Below, piece by piece: positions 54,040 to 64,000 of a stretch of 64,000 bases of DNA. The notes below the pieces were generated by a model that ran no database searches, was not told the origin of the DNA, and was given only the letters and a program-made list of their open reading frames with translations. Position 1 is the stretch's first letter. Every line of letters starts with the position of its first letter. Position numbers and translations under genes: made by a program. The stretch comes from Odontocerum albicorne (lineage: Eukaryota > Arthropoda > Insecta > Trichoptera > Odontoceridae): positions 26,250,699 through 26,314,698 of the forward strand of contig OX463848.1 of NCBI GenBank assembly GCA_949825065.1. The letters are read 5' to 3'.

Positions 54040-56080
54040 TTCTAAGGTTGGTTATCATCATGACTTTGTTGACCCTTGAGGCATCAGTTTTGAACAAAGA
54101 TATCGTATCACTATTATATAATTCCTGTCAGTTCTTCAACCAGGAAATGTGTCTTCCCACACTTCTACCTTAAATTTTCCTCTGCAATATTTCATATTTT
54201 GTCCTCGCATTATATATCTAATGTACTCTTAACTTCCTCCTTTTGATGGTGGATAATATTTCTCTATCTTTATTCATCTGTTTAAAAATTTCATAATTAC
54301 GAACTTTGTCAATCTATGATAATGGGCACTTGCCCATGCTTCAATACCATAAAGAAGGACGGAGAATATGTAGCAATAAAAATTTTGCATATGCAATTTG
54401 AGGTTGAAAGTAAATCCTGCATTTCAAGGAAGCAGCTTTGTGTCATCTCCGCTCTTACTTTGATATCTTGAAACTGATCCCACTGATCGTTCAGCCAGCA
54501 TCCCAGATGTTTATATTGTTGAATCATTATTTATATCAAAAGGTACCTTTGTCTGTGTTTTTTTTACTGACAATCATAAACTATATCTGATATGTTCATT
54601 TTCAAGTCTCTCGCATTGCAAGCTGTGTTAACTCTCTCCAGTAACATCTACAGACTGTAGATTATCTGCAAAAAGAGCAGTGTCATCAGCATATTGAATG
54701 TTACTAATTATTTTACCATTTATGACTATTCCATCACTTACTTTATCCGATACCTTCTTAAAAATGGCTTCAGAATGCACATTAAAAAAAATAAGTGCGA
54801 GTTTGCATGCTTGTTGAACTTCGTGACATATTTCTATATTAGGTGTCGACTCGTCATTTATCTTATCTGCAACTTTCTGATGCCAGTATATAATCAACTC
54901 AATGAAATGGGTTGGAGCTCGAATCATGATATGGCAGACATACTCGTAAATTAAGAGGTATAATATTTTCTGTAAATTCAAGTATGCCCCAAGGGCAAGG
55001 TGTCCGAATTTGGGTCCAATGCTAATTATTTCCATAAATGGTGTAAAAAGACTATCAAACACTTGAATATTTTAATGTTTGTAATCTGAAAATGTATCTA
55101 AAAATAAAGAGTATAAATGATTGAAGGAAACTCCAAGAAGATAACAGCAAGAGCATACTCGTATATCTGCCTTTTTCAATCTCGTTGAAATCTTTGCCTC
55201 AACTGGATTATGATCTGAGTCAATATCTGCTCCTGGATATGTTTTAACTGCTTTAACTCTGTTTCTAAATCTTGGATTAGTCAATATATGTATTTTCAAT
55301 TAGGTTTTTTACTATGGTGTCATTTGTGACATCAAGTGGAGAAATTCATGTGTAGAATCTTCTTTGAGACAGTTTGAAAGTGGTATTATGAATAATAAGT
55401 TCTTCTTAACAGTATTGAACTAAGCAATCACCTCTTTCATTTTGATTTCACAGATCATACGCACCAACATACCTTCCGGAAGCTCTTTTACTAAACTTAC
55501 CATTAAAGTCTCCCATAATGATGTTCATTTCTTGCTTCTTTGTTAGTTTTATTACCTCTTTTTTTTTTTTTAATAAAAATATTTTATAGCCTCCTCATCT
55601 TTATCAGCATTAAGAGCTTATATTTGGATTATATTAATGTCTACAGGTTTTGCTTTTATCTGTTTTGTACTGATTTTGCCACATTTCTGTTTACTATGAC
55701 AGCTACCCTGCACCGATGATAATATCATTATTTTCCGAGTAAAACATCACATATTCATTTTCTGTTGTATATTGGCCCACTCCCCACAGTCTATGTTCAC
55801 TGGTTCTAGTTGTTTTTTAAATTTTCTTATATTTGTTATTTTGAATACATTTCTTATATGATCTTAAAAGGTTTACCTGTGTATGTTATGTATGTCTTGA
55901 TTTTGCCACATTTCTGTTTACTATGACAGTTACCCTGCACCAATGATGAATATCGTTATTTCCAAAGTAAAACATAACATATTAATTTTCTGTTGTATAT
56001 TGACCCACAGCCCACCATCTATGTTCACTGGTTCTAATTATTTTTTAAATTTTCTTTTATTTGTTATTTTGAAACATTTT
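54040..56080 (-). pseudogene. RTE-like LINE: endonuclease and reverse transcriptase relic
   Basis: On the minus strand, order 5' to 3': endonuclease pieces (MGDFNG-like blocks near 55500-55530; RFRNRVKAVKTYPGADIDSD then HNPVEAKI near 55240), the polymerase with GKIISNIQYADDTALFADNL (YADD, near 54700), YKHLGCWLNDQWDQFQDIKV (54480-54530) and the tail EIFKQMNKDREILSTIKRRK (near 54270). Many stops and frame changes. This is the most complete LINE in the window. Confidence 0.8.
55675..56075. repeat. Direct duplication within the LINE 5' region
   Basis: GATTTTGCCACATTTCTGTT, TACTATGACAG, TTTTCTGTTGTATATTG and TCTATGTTCACTGGTTCTA occur at about 55672-55812 and again at 55898-56040 with around 10-15% difference by eye. 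Partial tandem duplication of the endonuclease region. Confidence 0.8.
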
Positions 56081-56256
56081 TAATATGATCTTATAATGTT
56101 GAATATTGCCCTGTATATTGTACGAGTATGTTACATAAGTTAAATAGCATGTCTTTATGAAAAATATTATTTTTATTTGGAAATCTTAATAAATGTTTTT
56201 AGAATCATTTTTTATTTGTATTTCTATATCTTTTGAGTGTGATTTAAATTAAATGA

Positions 56257-56605
56257 TGACCTCTGTGGCCTAGTTGGTAAGATGCTGGTCTTTTGTTTTG
56301 ATTTCCAATGATACACAATAAAGTTAGTGTTATTCTGGTCAAAGAGTTTGTCCGATAATAATATTCATACATGCTAGATGTGTATAAGTGGTGGCTGTCC
56401 ACATTCAGTAGTACATATTTCTAACACGTACAATGGTGAATGATGAGTTAGTTGCCTACACCAGCGGTTCTTAACCTGATGACTTGATTACTGGGGCTGA
56501 AGACAATATTATCTTCATGCCACACTCTAACAAGTCTGCATCATTAATTTGGATGTGTCGAGGGGGTACCATACGAATGAATGAAAGTATGATTTAAAAA
56601 AAATA
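56257..56605 (+). repeat. tRNA-headed SINE, family 2, copy 2
   Basis: The head TGACCTCTGTGGCCTAGTTG has a good A box (GGCCTAGTTGGTAA), but its B box is mutated. The body TTCTGGTCAAAGAGTTTGTC, CATCATTAATTTGGATGTG and GGTACCATACGAATGAATG matches copy 1 at 37060-37378. It ends in an A-rich run. Confidence 0.7.
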
Positions 56606-56806
56606 TATTATCCTATACATATAATGTATACACTCAAAAAACTATGAATATTAACTATATTATATTATAATATGCTCAAAAAACGATGTTATGGATAATT
56701 ATTGCATAACCAACCTATTTATCTGTCGTGTCAAGTTTTCGTGAATAATTATTAATGTCACTTGTTTTATAATTGATAAACAATTGATACAACAAAATGT
56801 AAATAT

Positions 56807-56880
56807 ATGAGGGCGGTCCGATAAGTACTTAGCCTCACCGCCCGATAGCACCACTATCGCAAGAGCAGAACAGAAATATT
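56807..56880. mobile_element. Single mariner-type terminus
   Basis: TATGAGGGCGGTCCGATAAG followed by TACTTAGCCTCACCGCCC is very similar to termini of mariner elements with the GGTCCGATAAGTACTTAGCC wording. No second end or transposase was found; truncated. Confidence 0.55.
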
Positions 56881-57102
56881 GATTTACGAGTATAACATAT
56901 AATACGTGTATACCAATTAAGAGTAGATATCGCATATGTGATATGAATACAAATTATTTTTCTATATCTCTGTTCAGTGACCAAAGTCAATTCAAGGGTG
57001 CTTCCGTTATGTTGTAGAATCTCTTAAAATGTATCGACTTAAAAAATCTCGTTTGGAATTCTTAATATAAATAGTCCCTTTTATCACCACAAGGCACAAC
57101 CG

Positions 57103-57190
57103 TCTCCATGACCTAATTGTAGCACGCTTCTCTCACTTGGGGATTTCAAGTGCACGTCTCAGTGGTGATAAAAAAGTGTCCCTGAATGTA
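57103..57190 (+). repeat. Diverged SINE tRNA-like head
   Basis: ACCGTCTCCATGACCTAATT, CTCACTTGGGGATTTCAAGT and AAAAGTGTCCCTGAATG follow the head order of the family, with B box decayed. Confidence 0.5.
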
Positions 57191-57337
57191 TTTTTACAAT
57201 AAAGGCTCCTTATCATATTTTTGATAAGTAGAAAAATAGCCCAGTAAATAATTTTTGCTAACTCTTCTTCAGTTTGATATTGGTTATCAAAAGGAAGAAG
57301 TATTGAAGAAATTTATTTAAATATTTCACTATACAGT

Positions 57338-57400
57338 GTACTATTTGGTAGGTTTAGTGCCAAGTGTCAATCTCTTCCAACCAAACATGCAATTATTTTG
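57338..57400 (-). repeat. SINE family 1 tail fragment
   Basis: TACAGTGTACTATTTGGTAG, GTTTAGTGCCAAGTGTCAAT and CTCTTCCAACCAAAC match the SINE tail on the minus strand. Confidence 0.6.
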
Positions 57401-57887
57401 AGTGAAAAGTAGAATACTTACATTATTGATGTAGAGAAAACTATGTAGTATAAAAATAAATGAAAAATCAAAGAACAAAAATAAAAAAATTACAAATTTA
57501 ACAATGTTTTTTTATGACCAAGAGAGAAAGGGAGATCAGAGAAAGGATGTTAAAAAAATCGGGGAAAATACGCTTTGTCATTGAAGGGAGATATAATGTT
57601 TTTAAATTCATTTTTAATAAGCACAATATGTGGGTCAAATTAAATATCTAACATCTGAAAGGTCAAATCCTATTATTATTATTGAATAATTGTTTTATAC
57701 AAATCTCAACACATTTGTTTCACAAGTCTATATCATATTAACAGGTTAACACTTTGTAGACTGATATAGCTCACAACTCATCAGTTTGTGACTACTGGCT
57801 TATATGATTTCTTTCATTACCACTGTTTTTTTAGTGTTGTTAAGCTATTTTGAAAAAGAAGCAAAAAAACATCTACTTTTCAATTTA

Positions 57888-57985
57888 AACTAACATGCTA
57901 CTGTGTAGCAATACTCACGCAGCTAAGTAAAAAGTAGTTACGGTGCTACTTGATGGTTGCTTGAAGATTCGAATTGTGCTACTTG
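57888..57985. repeat. Relative of the window-start repeat
   Basis: ACATGCTACTGTGTAGCAAT, CTCACGCAGCTAAGTAAAAA and ACGGTGCTACTTG correspond to the 31-bp unit and its diverged end at 1-91. GCTACTGTGTAGC forms a small palindrome. Confidence 0.5.
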
Positions 57986-58165
57986 TAATGTGTTACTCAA
58001 CAAAACTTTTGACTTATGGACCAACTAACATGTACAGGGTTACGTTTGCAAGTGTGTAACACTACATACTCGTAGATATTTATGTGAAACTATGCAATTT
58101 CAGCAAGTGTATTACTTTTATTTTCAAATGCTATAATACAGCAGATATATGTTTTACTTTTTCAG

Positions 58166-58290
58166 AGAATTAGCTACTAGTTTCCGTGGTGATGATTGGG
58201 GTTACAATGGACCTGGTGTTTTGACAAGAGTTTTAAACAGAATTTGTAATACAAAAAAGACAAGCAAAATGACAGAGCAAAGATGTAAAG
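58166..58290 (+). CDS. A4GALT-like: Alpha-1,4-glycosyltransferase, exon 2
   Basis: The exon completes Lys256 across the splice and encodes residues 257-297 (ELATSFRGDDWGYNGPGVLT...). W-G-x-N-G-P-x-x-x-T-R is a family signature C-terminal to the DxD motif. It is 125 bp with phase 2-1 borders, acceptor TTTTTCAG and donor AAAG|GTATTT. Confidence 0.92.
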
Positions 58291-58672
58291 GTATTTTTTT
58301 TTAAATATATTAATATTTGCTTTGTGTGTTTTCATTACCAATTTTAAAACATTCTTCGATAATAACCCATTACCTATTATGTTGCACTTAAAACGAAAAA
58401 TGCTTTGGTTCAATTATGATTAATTTTCTCTATGACCCTTGACACGAAAAGATTTAACACTTTTTGTTTAAAATCTCCTTGAATCCCTTACCTCTAGAAG
58501 TAGATTAACATATTTTCTATCAATTTTTCTTGGATTAACAACTTAAGACTCCCATACCTTTCAAATATTAGATATATAAAAAACCTTGAGCTAAACAATG
58601 TTGCAGATGTAATGTTTTTTTTATATTACATTTGTTAAATATTTTATTAGTAGTATTATTTATTCGTTTCAG
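58291..58672 (+). other. Intron 2 of the glycosyltransferase gene
   Basis: GT (58291) to AG (58672), 382 bp, AT-rich, with a pyrimidine tract before TTCAG. No inserted element. Confidence 0.85.
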
Positions 58673-58914
58673 GATTCAATGTGCTTCCACCGAGTGCGGT
58701 TTATCCAATATATTGGAAGGATTGGAGATTATACTTTGATCCTAAACAACTTAACACTGCTCTCCAAAAAGTTCATAACTCTTATGCAATTCATGTATGG
58801 AATAAATTTAGTTATGATACAAAAGTATTTACAAACGATTATGAGGTTGCTTATGGATTGATAGCTAAAAAGTTTTGTCCAAATGTGTATAGAGCAAGTG
58901 GTGATATATTTTAA
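58673..58914 (+). CDS. A4GALT-like: Alpha-1,4-glycosyltransferase, exon 3 (terminal)
   Basis: Residues 298-377: GFNVLPPSAVYPIYWKDWRL, then HNSYAIHVWNKFSYDTKVFT and a stop at 58912-58914. Y-P-I-x-W-x-x-W and H-x-W-N are conserved in this family (acceptor-side lobe). The CDS of the three exons is 1134 bp including the stop, without internal stops or frame breaks. Clearly a functional-looking gene. Confidence 0.92.
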
Positions 58915-61143
58915 GGTTACATTTAACAGGCTTAACTTTGCTGAAGTTCGTACTAAAAACTGTGTATTCTTGGGGTTATGTATCCTAGTTTCCTTTCAAA
59001 TGTTCAAACTTGTTAGCTTGAATGTAGGAAATTTATATTTTACCATTTTCTTATCACCTTTCTCCTCCAGTATTATCTAGGAATTTCAAAAACGTTAATC
59101 CAGCCTAGGTTTCCTGATCATTTTTAGGAAAGTCTGGGGCAAACTTAATAGGTTTAAGTGTGATGTTGGATATATTTCTACTTATATCACTTGCGAACTT
59201 GATTTTGAGCAAGTGAAGTAAAGTGTCTATGTATGCCTTTACACCCTGGAGTCCTGCAAGAGATTTATAATAAGTGTAATAACTTATGACTTGATCTATG
59301 ATGTGATCCATACAAGAGAAGATATAAAAATAAGTTATACTTATTTATGGTGCTATAACCCAATTTGTATGTATAATTTTGCACTCAATAGATCATTTCA
59401 GCAAAATATAAACAGCAATATTTTAAGCATGTTATTTAGCAACACCGATAAACAGTCAAATAATCTGTTTTGAATATATTTTGTTGAAGATTAATTAATT
59501 CCTTCCATAATTATTTTATATATAAAGTAATTAGTTTTTTTGTTCATATAGTCTTCACATGAAATGCATCCCTCTCATACTGCGTATAGCATCAGGTGTC
59601 AAGCAATGCAACTTCTGCAGGCCTCCAGGAAACCCTTATAGTGGACAACTGTTGACTATGTGATTTATGGTTAAGATCTTTAGACATTGTATATTGTTTA
59701 TATGAATATTTTTTTGAGTTCCTGTATTTAGTATAATTGAATCAGCTTATTGAATTTCTTTGATTTTATTATAGTTTTTTGAATTAATAGTTTTTCACAT
59801 CCACATAACCTTACTAACTCAAAAATTTAAAGTCTTTGAGTTACAAAACTCGGAGGTTTCAGATGCTTATGAAAATTAATCATATCAAGATTGTTTTTAA
59901 TTATTGTGAAACAATGAGGTTAAAGTCATGTCTAAATTTGTATTAAATGTATTGCTATCAAATGAACAAGTTAAGTGCAGTAGATGATAAAATATATATA
60001 TGTATTAAACACAGCGTAAGCTTTTTAAGACATGCCAAATAATGAACATTGTGACTAAAAATACAAGTTTTTACTTTTATAAATTTTCCAAGTAAAAATT
60101 AAGATATTTATATTAACAATTAAGAATATTGAAAAAACAATGCTGGGAATTGAAGCACAAATAATTGAAAAATCAAGTTTACAGCAATTACATTCAATTC
60201 TGAAACATTTGCTAAATTAACAAGCATTAGAGCTTTGTTGTTACAATTAAAACAAATTATTTTAACAAAATGTGGAGGGATAGAAATGGAAATAAAGTTT
60301 ACTATATAAATCTAATTTTTAATATTTATTTTAAAGTAAGTATATGTAAAGGTAAGACGTAAGAATTTTGAACGACCTTTTTGTGTTCAGAATGCAAAAA
60401 AAATGTATTTTCTTGTGTATTGTTGGACATCCTTTCATCCATTTTATTTGAAACAGTTTTTGGTCCCAGCCTAGATAACAGCTCATTATAATTTACAAAA
60501 AATAATTTTTATGAAAAAAAAAAACACGAGTTAGTTAACTGGAAAATGAGAATATTTCTAATAATCTACTTGATCAATCTTTTCATCATTCTGGTGTGAG
60601 GAAGACTGTTAGCCTATCTTATGGATGGATGGTTCCTTTGTTAATTGTATGAATGATGTGACATACTGCAACCACACAGTTTGATCACATGTTCTGATGA
60701 CAAAGCATTCCAAGAGAATTGGTAAGGCTTACAATAGCCTTTTTGGTCATATTTATACAGGGATATTTGTTGTGACTCTATAAAACCTTTACATTAATAT
60801 GCAAAGCAGATGATAAGCTACTGAAAAAGAAGAATTCATATGGTCTGATTGTGAAACGAGTCCCCTGAAAATTCTGATTGCTTAGTAATGGAAACTATAA
60901 TATAAATAAGACCATGTTCTCGAAACAATATCTATATTTATGTAATTTGGAGAAAAATAATTAATATAAATCAAATTAATAATGGTAAATACTAAATATG
61001 TAAATAACTGCAAAATTTGTTTTAATAAAATGACAATAATTTATTTTTCAATATATGTAGTTAAAAAATATTTTCTCATTGAAAATAATAAAAATAAAAA
61101 TTTCGTTTAAAAACAATTAACCATTATTTTACACATATACAGC
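58915..61143. other. 3' flank of the glycosyltransferase gene and gene-free DNA
   Basis: The transcript's 3' untranslated region lies at the left; the first clear AATAAA is not close to the stop, so the poly(A) site is undetermined. No exons or repeats recognised. Confidence 0.45.
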
Positions 61144-61145
61144 TA

Positions 61146-61350
61146 AGACCAGATTCCCACTTGATTGTGGTCATACCATGCTGCAGTGTAAAACATGCTG
61201 CAGGCGGGGAATTAAATAATCTTACGACATGTTGTCGAATGAAATTGTATGCTTGCTCTATCTTTTGTGGGCATGCTACAGTCAGCTCACGTTGAAAGGT
61301 AGATAATGAGCAGCTTACAATATGACCATAGGTAAGTGAGAATCCAGTCT
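61146..61350. mobile_element. MITE with TA target, 205 bp
   Basis: AGACCAGATTCCCACTTGAT (61146) and the reverse complement of AGACTGGATTCTCACTTACC (ending 61350) form imperfect inverted ends of about 27 bp, with TA on both sides. A non-coding Tc1/mariner-type MITE by its target. Confidence 0.7.
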
Positions 61351-61429
61351 TATATTTTTTTTCATCATTAGTTCGTGATTTGTATTTTCATCCCACAAGG
61401 ATGCCATATAATACCTACATTCAGGTTAA

Positions 61430-61850
61430 TTCGCAACCCTGTACCCCACATCCTCCATCGTTTGGCCCAGAATTCAAATCTCCTTATAGCAACACCGGTG
61501 CATGGTGTAGGATTGCCATTTGATTTGATGAGTCGTACCATCTGACACCCATCATCCTCCTAAGGCATTTGTTCTCAAAACTAGGTAGTATTCTCTCTTG
61601 AGCCAAGATTCAATGCAGTCTCGCAAAATAGGCAAAATGCAGGTGTTAAAAAGCCAAAATTCCATCTCCAGATTAAAAACTGAGGAGTTCCATACGGCTG
61701 TCACATTGTTAAAAGCACTGCTGGCAGCACCGATTTTAGTGGGCGACATTTCTCTGACCTGTCCTTGTCCTAGTAATCCTGGCACCCATATGTCTGGGAG
61801 GTGTCAAAAACTTTTCAAAGTGAATGGCAGCAAGCGGTGAATTGAGATCC
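61430..61850 (-). pseudogene. LINE polymerase C-terminal relic
   Basis: The minus strand frame at 61785-61552 reads GAASSAFNNVTAVWNSSVFN, then EMEFWLFNTCILPIL. This fits A-x-x-A-F-x-x-L-x-x-x-W-x-S-x-x-x-S-x-x-x-K-L-R-L-F-x-x-x-V-L-P-x-L-L-Y-G of the R-type LINE tails. It breaks just before the YG-x-E-x-W block. Confidence 0.6.
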
Positions 61851-61854
61851 TATC

Positions 61855-62880
61855 CTTGTTAGAAGGTGCAACAACTGTTAACAAATTGATCTGTACAAAA
61901 CTTATCAGGAATAAAGCTGTATTGCTGCTTCCTCATGTTAGCTAGAATTGTGTTACTGGATGATGATCACCTGAGACAAGACAAGACCTTTTCAAACATG
62001 TTTTTTAATTTTTATTTTATTGATCATTCAATTCTGAGGATTGTGATCACCATGGTCATCAGTCATCCTTCTCCAGCATAAGCGATGTAACTTCTGTTTA
62101 AATGAGCACCCCTCTGCTTTTTTTACCTGGTCACTCCATAGGATGGGTATTAGACCTCTGCTCATTCACAATTCCCGTCACAATTGACCACACAGAGCTG
62201 TAGTCCTCCCCGCGCTCTATAGGTAAAAACATATCAAGATTATTGCGCACAGCACAGAGAGAGGCGTCTCCACCCAGAGCTCTTCAATAATCGATTGATT
62301 GGTTCTTCTGGTAGTCCACGAAATGCACAAGAGCCATTTCTCAAAGGTATTGAGTCTTTGTCTATGCTTCTGTCTATTAATTTTTATAAATCATATATAT
62401 TCCTACTTTCAATGAATACCTTCATACTAATTAAAAATTGAACAAATTATTTTATGATTTTTAATAAAACTGATAATCTGTTTTTGAAATGAAAAAAACT
62501 TGGTCTGAATTTAAAACCATTTTATTCAATGACAAATCAAGTTTCAATATGAAAAAATATTTATTTTGCACGAAGTAGATTATATACAATATTACAAAAG
62601 AAAGACATTATTCTGGTACATGTATTTACAATATTTGAAGTATTAAATTTTGTATTATGTAACATGTGTATGTTTATAGTAAAATATGGGAAAGAAAAAT
62701 ATTCAAAAATTAAATGGAATTGAAAAAAAAATGTTAAAAGATATATGTATGTTTTCTTTATTCATGTCACCTATTCTTTTTCCTGATAAATGTGGTAGAA
62801 ATAAGACAATATGTGGAAAAACAGTGTATGTTATACTAAGGAATTAGGAAACAATGTTAATTTTATTTATTTATTTATTT
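61855..62880. other. Gene-free stretch
   Basis: A moderately GC-rich part at 62090-62330 has no usable frame; it may belong to the LINE relic to its left. The rest is AT-rich. Confidence 0.4.
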
Positions 62881-62884
62881 ATTA

Positions 62885-63035
62885 TTACACATGACAAGAA
62901 ATATACACAATTTGAGAAAAAAACAACAGGTAATTTGATTTGGACTTATAATTTTAATGGATCTGGGTTTGTTGCCTTTCATTTGTCGTATCCCCAGTAA
63001 ACTAGGCTTTTGCCTGTATCTCACTGAGGATATTT
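62885..63035 (-). repeat. Dispersed repeat 3' tail, copy 2
   Basis: Reverse complement of 24565-24720: ATTATTACACATGACAAGAA, GATCTGGGTTTGTTGCC and TCCCCAGTAAACTAGGCTTT. It ends on the minus strand in an AATAAATAAATAA run. Confidence 0.8.
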
Positions 63036-63039
63036 AGCA

Positions 63040-63460
63040 TGAAAAAATAAATCGATACTTTTTTCCGATTTTTGATAACACAAAAAACCCCGTTGCACGC
63101 TCTCATCAACCTGACAAACAGTGACACTCAACTACAACTGGAGACATCTTGCGAAACTCAACTCCTCACACATTATCAGTCCAGAAAGACCAAAAATATT
63201 CATCCCACAATATACCACACACAATCATAAGAATAAAAATCAAAACAAATTCAAAACAAAAAAAAAAAAACACAGAAACACAAATACAAAAACAACCAAA
63301 ATTGAAACAACAAGAAGAGACCCACACTCACGAGCTCACATAAATCCTTTCCACTCGTCATTCATCCTGAAAGCAGTTCATAAAATTGTAGTTCATAAAA
63401 TGAAAAGATCATTGCGATGGTTTGGCAATGAAGAAAGAATGATAAATGAAACTTTTACAA
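63040..63460. other. Gene-free stretch with an A-rich frame
   Basis: An open frame at 63121-63440 is Lys/Thr/Asn-rich because of A-runs (63255-63300) and shows no domain. I do not call it a gene. Confidence 0.45.
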
Positions 63461-63462
63461 CA

Positions 63463-63567
63463 AAAATCTATACTAGTAGTATAGATGGCAAAATCTATAC
63501 TAGTAGTATAGATGGTAAAATCTTTACCAGTAGTATAGATGGTAAAATCTATACTAGTAGTATAGAT
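63463..63567. repeat. 27-bp palindromic tandem repeat, left block
   Basis: Four units of AAAATCTATACTAGTAGTAT plus AGATGGT. CTATACTAGTAGTATAG within each unit is nearly self-complementary. A further unit follows the hAT MITE at 63897-63931, so one array was interrupted. Confidence 0.88.
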
Positions 63568-63896
63568 CAGTGCTCCGCAACCGGTGTGCCGTGGCACACT
63601 GGTGTGCCGTGAGCCGGATACAGGTGTGCCGCGGTCAAATTCAATGTACGAGTATTTGACATTTTACAATTTTTCATTATGTATTTAATACACAATAACT
63701 GGTGCCAACTGTTGAAAACTGCGTGGTGTGTAGCGTAGCGCACCAAATTAGTCATAGACAAAGAAAAATGACCCTTATGCGCGTCGCTGAAGACTCATGC
63801 CTAATTTAATACCTATATATTTTAGCTTTTGGTGTGCCGCGGAATTCTAGGAAGAATTTTGGTGTGTCGTAGGTGAGAAAAGGTTGCAGAGCACTG
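63568..63896. mobile_element. hAT-type MITE, 329 bp, complete
   Basis: It starts CAGTGCTCCGCAACC and ends with the reverse complement of CAGTGCTCTGCAACC; GTATAGAT flanks it on both sides (63560-63567 and 63897-63904). The 8-bp duplication and CAGTGxT...CAACC ends are typical of hAT. The interior has GTGTGCCG words and no frame. Confidence 0.9.
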
Positions 63897-63931
63897 GTAT
63901 AGATGGTAAAATCTATTCTAGTAGTATAGAT
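63897..63931. repeat. 27-bp palindromic tandem repeat, right block
   Basis: One full further unit (TGGTAAAATCTATTCTAGTA GTATAGAT) between the two hAT MITE copies. Confidence 0.85.
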
Positions 63932-64000
63932 CAGTGCTTCGCAACCTTTTCTCACCTACGGCACACCAAAATTTTTCCTAGAATTCTGCAGCACACCAAA
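63932..64000. mobile_element. Second hAT-type MITE, runs off the window
   Basis: CAGTGCTTCGCAACCTTTTC begins right after GTATAGAT (63924-63931). The sequence equals the right end of the first MITE read in reverse (TCACCTACGGCACACCAAAA, CCTAGAATTC), so this copy is inserted in the opposite orientation. Confidence 0.85.

Larger units (their letters stand above)
56890..58160. other. Right part of intron 1, gene-free
   Basis: AT-rich. It contains SINE pieces (57103-57190 and 57338-57400) and at 57888-57950 a relative of the window-start repeat. No exons seen before 58166. Confidence 0.45.
53490..58165 (+). other. Intron 1 of the glycosyltransferase gene
   Basis: A 4.7-kb intron with GT...AG ends (AA|GTAAGTG, TTTTTCAG|AG). 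Its middle is an old RTE-like LINE in the opposite orientation; SINE pieces and a mariner end lie in its right half. Confidence 0.85.

Noticed and set aside
56461..56500. hAT terminus CAGCGGTTCTTAACC
   Set aside because: It lies inside the family 2 SINE body; no partner end or duplication.
63121..63612. 163-codon plus-strand frame as a gene
   Set aside because: The composition follows A-runs and the 27-bp tandem repeat; no domain.

Overview
The window is an AT-rich piece of an animal nuclear genome, most likely an insect. The evidence is GT-AG introns, a MADF-BESS regulator gene of the insect type, many Tc1/mariner, hAT, piggyBac-like, pogo-like and Helitron remnants, tRNA-headed SINEs and several non-LTR retrotransposon tails. 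I cannot place it to order, and I see no prokaryotic or organellar sequence.

Two host genes are supported, both on the + strand in the right third. The first (43390-51255) is a two-exon MADF-BESS protein of 249 aa. Its single intron of about 7.1 kb holds a 4.9-kb pogo-like transposon with a mariner nested inside it, followed by a second decayed mariner interrupted by a hAT element. The second gene (52723-58914) is a three-exon, 377-aa type II Golgi glycosyltransferase of the alpha-1,4-galactosyl/N-acetylglucosaminyltransferase family. Its first intron holds a reverse-oriented RTE-like LINE. A GC-richer candidate exon (20078-20255) and a CpG-containing promoter-like stretch (near 28390-28450) hint at further host genes but stay unproven.

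The rest is repeat landscape. Left third (1-19 kb): tRNA-derived SINEs, a 268-bp element with 17-bp perfect inverted ends inside a mariner relic, a SINE-hAT-mariner nested stack at 7.3-8.9 kb, a duplicated interspersed repeat near 9 kb, several tandem repeats, and two adjacent mariners (15.2-17.6 kb). Middle (19-43 kb): a perfect 3 x 41-bp repeat, a 256-bp (AT)n tract inside a LINE tail, a GC-rich LINE ORF1 with its 5' region but no ORF2, a Helitron with a recognisable 3' hairpin and CTAG terminus, two piggyBac-like TTAA MITEs, another deleted mariner, and 92-, 38- and 70-bp tandem arrays. Right end (59-64 kb): a TA-flanked MITE, a reverse transcriptase relic, and a palindromic 27-bp tandem repeat hit twice, in opposite orientations, by the same hAT-type MITE with the same 8-bp target.

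All transposase and reverse transcriptase frames seen are broken, so mobile copies here are probably dependent on elements elsewhere. About twenty SINE pieces share one tRNA-like head (A and B boxes); at least two different tails follow it. No ordinary tRNA, rRNA or CRISPR array was recognised. All family calls come from reading motifs by eye; no database search was run.
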